A stretch of DNA of 64,000 nucleotides from Chrysemys picta bellii (Eukaryota; Chordata; Testudines; Emydidae): positions 101,492,434-101,556,433 of the forward strand of contig NC_088795.1 in NCBI RefSeq assembly GCF_011386835.1, read 5' to 3'. A program made the position numbers and the translations under genes. Numbering within the stretch: the stretch's first letter is position 1; every line of letters starts with the position of its first letter. Below the pieces are notes generated by a model. It saw only the letters and a program-made list of their open reading frames with translations. It ran no database searches and was not told the origin of the DNA. Below are positions 56,471 to 64,000 of the stretch, piece after piece.

Positions 56471-59114
56471 ACTTCAGGTATCAGAAATATTTATCAAAGA
56501 TAACCATGACCATTGTTATTTAATTACACTACTCATCCATTACAACATTACAGATTCAGTTCAGATCTATTCTGAATAGGGATGCCATAAGAATATATTA
56601 TGGGGATCTATTGTTAGCTGCCAGACCTGAAAACTCAACCTGAATTCTGAGAGTTAAACTGGGTTCTTTCGATCACATGAGTCATAAATTGTAATGAATC
56701 TCCTGCAGGCCAAATTAGAGCCTTAATTGCCCTGTTCAACCTCATTGTCTTCTCTTTGTGTCCTCCATTATGCCTCTGGAAATATCAAGAAGCCAGATTA
56801 TGAACTCCTTACTCCCATAAATGAATGCTGGCCCAAAGTTTATTTAAGAATCAATCATATACATTTAGGATCCCATTGTTTTATTTAGACATCACCTCAC
56901 GTTTTAATATGCAGTGAGCAAACACAGCTAAAAAAAGAGAGTTGAATGGTGTGTATGCACATAAATTTCAAACTAGCTTCTACTTCCATTTTTGTAGTTT
57001 AACAATTTTTATAATCCTGAAGAAAACTTTAGAATAATAGAGGGTAAATATCATAAAAAATTACTCTAAATAAGAATGTAATGCATATCCTGACTTTATT
57101 AGTGGAATTTAGCCTGGCATTGTCTTCCTCCTGCACCTTGTGTTGTATTGCATCTTCACATTCCTTTCCCTCAACAAGCTGTTCCTGTAGGCACATATTG
57201 ATTTAATCAAATCCTACAGCTGTAGCTGAGAAGTGTTCTGAATAACAATAAGGCTTTTATACTGAATATGACTTAATTTAGAGAATAGTGCTGATGCAAG
57301 ATGGCAGATTCATTAAATTGCATAGCTGATCAATGTATTCACAATTTAGAAAATGCTAGTTTTTGAAGTAAATACTTCAGTTGTCTGCTAGTCTTTTAAA
57401 TATCTTGTTCTGCTTTGTGACAGATTTATAAAGAGCAGCTTTAGGCAATCAAAAGATTGTCAGTGATTTGGAACTACCTGCAAGAGACAGGTGAGACTTC
57501 TCAGTTTGATGCCTTCCTACTAGGAGTAGCCTATTAAGCATCTACAGAGGAAGCTAAATGAAAAACAAGAATTGTTTTCCAGATAGTCTCTGATAACATA
57601 CAACAGAAGAGGTCTTACTTAAAAAAAAAAAAAGGCGCAACAGATTAGCTCTTAGCTCTTCTCAACTGAATTGAGGGCTTGCTAAATTGAAGTGGCAATA
57701 TTTACATGCTTATTATGTGTGCCTATAAACCTATTACTTATAAATGTAATGCAGAGTAGCAAGGTCCTTGAGTCACAATTTGCATACCATTTTTCCTCTT
57801 CCCCCTCCCTGACAAGCATATTTTTTTCTGAAAAAACTGTGGGCAGAAAAATTAACCCACATTACACTGAGCATTACTGAGAGCATAATTATCAGCAGCT
57901 TTGTCTACATTAACAGTACCAATTAGGATTAAGATTCAAGCAATGATTTCTTGCTTGAAAGGAAAAGCTTGCAAATTCTAGGCATTGGGCTATGTTTCCA
58001 AACATCAGCTAACCAACAGACAGCAACAATTATGGGAGCGAGATATTAACATTTTAGTGCCTTTCTGTGAGTCTCTTACATATGTGCTGCACATTTGAAC
58101 TCTCCTAATTTTGTGTAATACGGATTTATCCTGTTCTACTTTGCACATTTTGGTAACCAATATTTTAAAAGCATGATATGGATACAGTAGTTACTTTTTT
58201 TTTTAATTTTCACAGGCTATTCTAATAGGTAATAGGTATTATTATTTACTTATTTCTATAGGATCTGATTCAACTCCTGAGGTAGTCAATAGGAAAATCC
58301 CCATTGGTTGGTTTTACTGATACAAAATAAGACATGGACCTTGCTGTGAGGAGCAGGGTAAAACAACTCTGGAGGAAGGGAACAGCAATGGAATGACAAA
58401 AATTTACCCCAAGATAAGGAAAATTGATGGGAATGTACTCTACACAGAACTGCAAAACAGTTATGGCCAAAAGAGTAAGAGAAACCCAACAATATATTTG
58501 CATTTCCAGCATTTATGCTATTAGTGACATTATAATTAGAGTCCTAATGTGATTATTTCAACTTAGTTGTGTAGCATTCATATTGATTTGCTTCCAACAA
58601 GTTCAAGGGATGTGCATGAGGAATCCACAAACTTCAAAAAGTTTGGAAGTGTGAAAATGAATCCAAATGTATGAATTTTATTTGCAGAAAGTCAATATTG
58701 AAACATCTAAATATGGGTATTGTCACCACACACCCGATTCTAAGAGCTGGGCTCATCCAATCAAGAGCACAATGTGACCTTTGTGTCCAATCAGCACAAT
58801 CCAAATTTGGAATGTTGCTATGAAATACTCATAGCAAATGGGGCATGAATGAACTATAGACAAAGCATTAATGATAGAAATTATTTAACAGGTCATTTAA
58901 AATAAATTTTGAGAAAATCATAATCTGTTTCAGGACAACTTGTAAACAAGAATAAGAACCTGAATTTGTCAAATTTATTATTTTCTACTAATTGCTTGAG
59001 TCTAGTAAAATAATATTTTACAAGACTAACTTTGATTTTAAGAACAAGAAATTCTGCTTATTTGAGAGGAATAGAGACAAATTATTTATCTGCATTTGGG
59101 TTGTTCACCTTACC
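56471..59114. other. Repeat-poor A+T-rich stretch, no gene seen
   Basis: About 2.6 kb with a short A run near 57621 and no recognised element. Frames at 57692-57880 and 58270-58512 have no domain. Confidence 0.45.
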
Positions 59115-59886
59115 ATTTACACCAGGGGTGGGCAAACTATGACCCATGGGCCGGATTCGGCCTGCTAGCCTTTTTAATCCAGCCCTTGAGCTCCCACTGG
59201 GGAGCAGGGTCTGGGGCTTGCCCCACTCCGGCACTCCAGCTGGGGCGCAGGGTTGGGGGCCGCTCTATGTGGCTCCCAGAAGCCATGGAATAGTCCCCCT
59301 CCAGTGCGCCAGCCAGGGAGCAGGGTTGGGGGCTGCTCCACGCAGTTCCCGGAAGCAGCAGCATGGCCCCCCTCTGGTGCCCCAATGGGAGCAGCAGGGG
59401 CGGTGCCTACAGATGGGACAGGGTGCAGAGCCGCCTGGCTGTGCCTCTGCATAGGAGCCAGAGAAGGGACATGCTGCTGCTTCCGGGAGCCACTTGAGGT
59501 AAGCACTGCCTGGAGCCTGCACCCCTGAGCCTCTCCCCATGCCCCAACCCCCTGCCCCAGCCCTGATCCCTCTCCTGCCCTCTGAACCCCTCGATCCCAG
59601 CCTGCAGCACCCTCCTGCACTCCAAACCCCTCATCCCCAGCCCCACCCAAGAGCCTGCATCCCCAGCCGGAGCCCTCACCCCACTCCCCCACCCCAGCCC
59701 TGAGCCCCCTCCCGCACCCTGAACACCTCATTTCTGGCCCCACCCAGTAGCCCGCACCCCCAACCAGAGTCCACAACCTCTCCCATACCCCAACCCCAAT
59801 TTTTTGAGCATTCATGGCCCACCATACAATTTCTATTCCCAGATGTGGCCCTCGGGCCAAAAAGTTTGCCCAACCCTGATTTACAC
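59115..59886. mobile_element. hAT non-autonomous transposon, G+C-rich, perfect 8-bp target duplication
   Basis: The element spans 59123-59878 (756 bp), flanked by ATTTACAC at 59115-59122 and 59879-59886. The ends are CAGGGGTGGGCAAAC and GTTTGCCCAACCCTG, inverted over 15 bases with one mismatch. Next to them GACCCATGGGCCGGATTCGG and GATGTGGCCCTCGGGCC also pair partly. The interior is strikingly G+C-rich against the A+T-rich surroundings. It repeats GGAGCAGGGTTGGGGGC-like units and has C-rich runs. Long open frames on both strands (for example 59174-59860 minus) follow from the composition and are not genes. Confidence 0.9.
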
Positions 59887-59894
59887 CATATCAA

Positions 59895-59972
59895 GCGATA
59901 TTGGTTTGTAGAGTGCCTAACACAATAAGACTCTGATCTTGGTTGGAGCTCTAAGTACAACCGTAATACAAA
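59895..59972 (+). repeat. SINE/LINE 3'-tail fragment
   Basis: GTTTGTAGAGTGCCTAACAC, TCTGATCTTGGTTGGAGC and AATACAAACAAAAATAAT give the plus-orientation tail. The hAT element at 59123 inserted about 10-15 bp upstream of its start. Confidence 0.7.
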
Positions 59973-60795
59973 CAAAAATAATTCTGAAAAAGATTGGAGT
60001 ACAAAGAATTTTTTTAGAATGTTTTGATAGATAAAGAGTTTCACATAGAATGGCTATTCGCCCTTAACATTAACAATTGCTACAGGGTCAATATAGTATT
60101 AGTATTCACCCTGTGTACACCGATCTTTACAAAGCTGACCTACACTTGCTTGCTTCTCCAAGAAAATGTTATGTAAATTACATTGTCAGGATGATAACCT
60201 GTTAAAAGAGTTGCGGCAAATAAGAACCTAGGACACAACTCTGATTAATCTATTTTTATAATTTAATTTTAAAAAGGTGTGATGTTCAAAAAGTAGTGCA
60301 GAAGACTTGGCTTGTTGTTACTGCTTTCTGAATCTACTTTCAAACTATGCCTTTTAGGAAACCTTTTTTTATTCTGAACTCCCCTTTAAATCCACACTCT
60401 TGCTTTGGACAAGATTCACTGAAATGCAGCAAAAGTCCATTTTAGAAAAGTTCTGTTGACTTCACCAGGGTGCTAAATGAGGATGTGGAAGACCCAGATT
60501 AAATCTCCCCTCTGCCTCGTATGGAGAAAGAATTTGAATTTAGACTTCTCACAGAATGTGAATTTAGACTTCAGAAGGTTGCCCTAGTCACTGGGCTGTG
60601 AGATATTCTGGTATGAGGCTTTCTCAATCTCTCCTCTTGAAACTGTTCCACTTTTTATAAATAATTAAATAGTCATTGTGAACAGGGATTTGAACTTGGC
60701 CCAATGACTATTCACTGGCATCATGAATGAGTATGACCTGCCACTATGAATGACAATGGATAGACTTTGGGCCAGAGAACAAGAATGAGAGTAAC
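59973..60795. other. No gene seen
   Basis: A+T-rich sequence. From about 60480 GGAAGACCCAGATTAAATC and later TAAATAATTAAATAGTCATTG belong to the same repeat as the next feature, judging from their continuity, but no ends are visible. Confidence 0.35.
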
Positions 60796-60960
60796 TCTGC
60801 AGCCTGGTAGTTTGGACACTCACCTGTGATATGGAAACCAGAGCTCACATCTCAGCTCTATCTAATTTATTTATAGCAAGTAAAATAGCTTCAAGAAGAG
60901 AAGGGGGAATTGAATCCAGCTCTCCTACATCCCAGATGAGTGTGCTAACCACTGTGCTAA
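60796..60960. repeat. tRNA-like foldback repeat
   Basis: Left half: GCAGCCTGGTAGTTTGGAC, ACTCACCTGTGATATGG and CAGAGCTCACATCTC. Right half, read in reverse complement: AGCACAGTGGTTAGCACAC, ACTCATCTGGGATGTAGG and GAGCTGGATTCAATTCC. Both halves look like the 5' half of a tRNA-derived SINE, head to head. Related patches lie at 28985 and 50355. Confidence 0.55.
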
Positions 60961-63900
60961 AGTTGATAAGGGAGGCATCACCTTCACCTCTTCTTCCAGC
61001 TCTTCTGTGACTTTTTGCTATTGTCAAAATGCGTGAAAAATCTAAATGAAATTTTTTGAATTAAAATCAAAATGTTTCATTTTGACATTACCAAATTGTT
61101 TACACTTTTTCAATTCAGTTGAAACTGTTTGACCTTGACATGAATTCGTGAATAGTTTTGGTCAACACAAAAGTGCATTTTTTAGTGGATAAACTATTTG
61201 TCTGAAAATTTTTGTCCAGTTCCAACTGCGTATCTCTGAAAAGTTTCAGTAAAGATCCATACCAAGTAATATGGGACTGACAAGTATACTACAATAATAA
61301 ATAACTGAAATCAACAAAGGAATAACAATTAATGCGAGCATGTAACTATTCTTTGAGTTTTAGCTGCACAAAGAGCACAATTTAGATCCTGGTGCTTTGC
61401 CTATGGGTGAAGATGCTTGCCAATATTAAAAGCTAATTAACAGATTAAGAGGGTCTCAAGTCTTTGGGCATTATGATTACAAACAATTTTTAACCAGAAC
61501 ATTCACTAGGTTACCTCAAGTTGGCATTTAACATAACAGTTGCATGCACACATGCATACATGCACATGCACAACGGGGTATGCAATTGCGTTGTGAATAT
61601 TGTCAGAAAATTACCAACGCTGGCATCTGAAAGAAAGCACGAAGAATGTTTTCTTCTCTACCATTTCAATCCATTTTTTCATAACTTAGAACCATAAAAA
61701 TCTTTCGACAGATGTTCGAATTTCAGTCCCACATTATCTAAATATGTAACTAAGTGAGAGGATCTGAAGAGTATGCCATGTTACTTTTCTCTAGTTTGAT
61801 AGTCAGCTGTCTGAGCTTTTCAATCTGTCCAGTGTCTCATTTCACTTAGATCTTTCTGCACTTTTCTCAGTATCTTTGCCTTTTCTCAGGCTGAAAATAT
61901 CTAGTTTTGCTTACTCTCCAACCTTGGTCATTTTCTATTTTTGGAATACAGGGGCCTCTAGCATTACGAGGTTAAAAAAGAACAAAAGCATAAGCGTCAT
62001 AACAATATAATAGGGTAATGACATTTTAAACTGACATTTGTTGAAGAAATGAATTAATAATTAATTTATTTTGAAAGTTTATATTTTTTTAATTAATTTG
62101 TATCTCTGGAATACGTCATGGGCTTTAAAGGGCTGAAGGTTTTATTAGTACAAAATATGCTACAGCAGGTCCAACAAATATGGGCTTGTCATTGACAATG
62201 ATCCCCTTTGCAGTGCGTCTATGTGCAATATCTGTACTGGTTCATTAGTGCGAAATGATCCAATAAACTTGAAAATAATCTTAAAAGCATGCCATTTCAA
62301 TAATCAAGGGTGAGTATACAGTAGGTACTTGTACAGAATCATTAAGTCAAATGTAATGAATTTCAAAGGAAAATATTGTCCTAAGGAAATGGAAAAATAT
62401 TTTCTGGTTCAGCCAAGATCAGAAATGATTTACTGATGAGTTTTATATATACTGTATATGAGAGAGAAAGAGAGAGAGAGAGAGAGAGACAAAAGCCTGG
62501 TTTTGCTTCAGGGCTAAATATTTAGTATGATGCTTTGGGGATTTATCTGTGTGGCTCCCATTAATGTTATTAAGAGTTGCATAGCAACTTGTACAGTTCT
62601 CTGAATATTTACCCTTAAGTGTTTTAGGGAATATATGTTGCCAAAGTGGTTGAAACTAACCATACAGATTAAGCCATATGCCAGCAAAGTAATCACATAA
62701 ATTAGTGACTGCTAAAGAAAACAACGTATATGATCTAATTTAATAAAGGTCTGCTTTGCTATTGTTTACAACTTTTGTGGCCAGAGGTCACTAGCTTTGA
62801 GAATGTGATGTACAGTATCTCTGAAATCATTTCCTATTCCACCTTTAGTGAAGAGTGGAGAAGAAAACTGTCATGTTGTCACTAGTGGTGATCATCTTCG
62901 TTAAACACTATTCAAATACCACTAAAAAGGTTGAGGGCCAATAGCTCTAATTCAATATTACATGTTTTCTGGCTTCTCTGACATCTAAGCCTGCACAAGA
63001 TGGTGAAAATTAGTTTACTTCTACACCCAGCTGGCTGATTCAACAAGAAACCAGGCAGATTACATTTTCAGTATGCTTTCTTTTTCACAGCTTCAAACTA
63101 CCAAGAGTTGTAGAGTGGCTTGGTAAGTGGACGAGAGATCACGTGACTGAGGTCTAACATAGGTCACTACTCTTGGTGCAATTTTTGTTTCTCTCCCCAA
63201 AGTTGCAATGCTAATTTCACATAGTTCTCAGCTACAGTCACAAAGGGAAAGCTGATTGGGTAGCACAATGATAAATAGTAACATATTTGTTTTTAAATAC
63301 CTATGGTACTTGACGTGAGGAGACATGTTCCCTCTTTTCTTGGAAGACTAAAATTCCTTCATCTCAGCTACCTTTAAAAAACCCATCTATCATTTGTGTT
63401 AGCCATTTGGGCCACCTCATGTAATTTTAAAGAGATCCTTGTTTGAAATCCACAGTGATATGCTGTCAACGTGATTGAAACTAAGCATACAGTTTAAGAT
63501 GAGTAAGTTCATCTGGAGGAAATTTAACCTAATGAGGGTTATGATGTTATTTTTATAATGATAACAGGATTTTGTGTTTCATTTTATATTTATAATATTA
63601 AATAAAGTGGTTCAGTCATCGATTACTAAATAAGAGAGGTTAATCAGATCAGATCCAGGAATCCAAACATCTGTAATTGCATGAACATGCAGCAATGCAG
63701 AAAGATAAGATAATATTTGCGGAAAAAAATCACTGCATCATCTTAGATGAAACTTGACTTTTATTTATGGATTGGAGCATTTGTCAGGTGACTATATATG
63801 AATTCAGTCTACACTGTCCTTGCTAGCGGTCTGTACTAGACCCAATCCTGATGAACTATCTTTCTGTTGAAGATAGATAGCTTGATAGATCCCAGGAAGT

Positions 63901-64000
63901 AGAAGGGAGTTTCTGGCCAGAAGATGAAGACAATAGCTTATGCTAGTGCCATGCCATCCCTCATGCTTACTGACAAACACCACAACTGTATTGTCACTGA
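60961..64000. other. No gene seen; decayed repeat then unique-looking sequence
   Basis: From 61050 to 61220 AATGTTTCATTTTGACATT-like words match the wording of 30720-30870 and suggest a shared old MITE. A (GA)n run lies at 62459-62489. The rest is A+T-rich with no coding frame of note. Confidence 0.4.
62459..62489. repeat. (GA)n microsatellite
   Basis: A 31-bp GA run with one AAA interruption. Confidence 0.9.

Noticed and set aside
59174..59860. 228-codon minus-strand open frame and several overlapping ones
   Set aside because: They lie in the G+C-rich hAT element, where stops are rare in every frame; residues are mostly G, A, P, W and Q with no domain.
59123..59878. Possible CpG island or promoter
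   Set aside because: The G+C-rich block ends exactly at the transposon termini, so its composition belongs to the element, not to a host gene.
1..64000. CRISPR arrays, operons, ribosome binding sites, prophage
   Set aside because: Repeat content, spliced transposon gene and lack of dense coding show vertebrate DNA; no regularly spaced identical repeats occur.

Overview
This window is vertebrate nuclear DNA, most likely from a turtle, and probably a hidden-necked (cryptodire) one. The evidence is the repeat content. CR1-clade LINEs are abundant and end in ATTCTATGAT or TCTATGAG tails. A tRNA-derived SINE has its 3' end copied from a CR1 tail, as described for tortoise Pol III SINEs. Penelope-like retroelements, hAT and Harbinger DNA transposons and palindromic MITEs are also present. 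I see no bacterial features and no convincing exon of a host gene. The window looks intergenic or deep intronic, A+T-rich and built from mobile elements of different ages.

Left part (1-28 kb): a probable LTR-type repeat at 1071-1676 with a (TG)n run beside it, a foldback MITE near 2.85 kb, CR1 fragments at 3.85, 15.4, 18.3 and 21.2 kb, a CR1-tailed SINE at 12.0 kb, a minus-strand Penelope tail at 13.1 kb, a MIR-like SINE at 19.9 kb and a second kind of non-LTR retrotransposon relic at 26.85-27.55 kb. Most of 5.1-7.9, 8.0-12.0, 13.4-15.4 and 21.7-26.8 kb holds nothing I can name.

Middle part (28-43 kb): a hAT-like element with a foldback MITE nested in it, a Penelope 3' end with a GIY-YIG remnant, a CR1 copy with an intact reverse-transcriptase C-terminal frame, and then the main item: a full-length PIF/Harbinger transposon at 33011-38034 flanked by TTA target duplications. 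Its two genes converge. A spliceable Myb/SANT-like protein lies on the plus strand. A DDE transposase with all three catalytic residues lies on the minus strand. Each gene has only one or two disabling lesions, so the copy is young but dead. A Penelope tail, an L2-like relic and a solo LTR (41569-42721, 5-bp target duplication) follow.

Right part (43-64 kb): two hAT-type elements with perfect 8-bp target duplications (45903-46684 and 59123-59878), a Harbinger-type MITE containing another MITE (47492-48377), a minus-strand SINE inside an LTR-like repeat near 51 kb, a long broken CR1 at 54.6-56.5 kb that carries its own tiny nested MITE, and tRNA-like foldback repeats near 60.8 kb.

The observations most worth following are: hammerhead-ribozyme-like cores in all three Penelope tails; the young two-gene Harbinger with an antisense ORF in its intron and a SINE-like tRNA segment in its non-coding end; and the same (+) orientation of all eight LINE copies.
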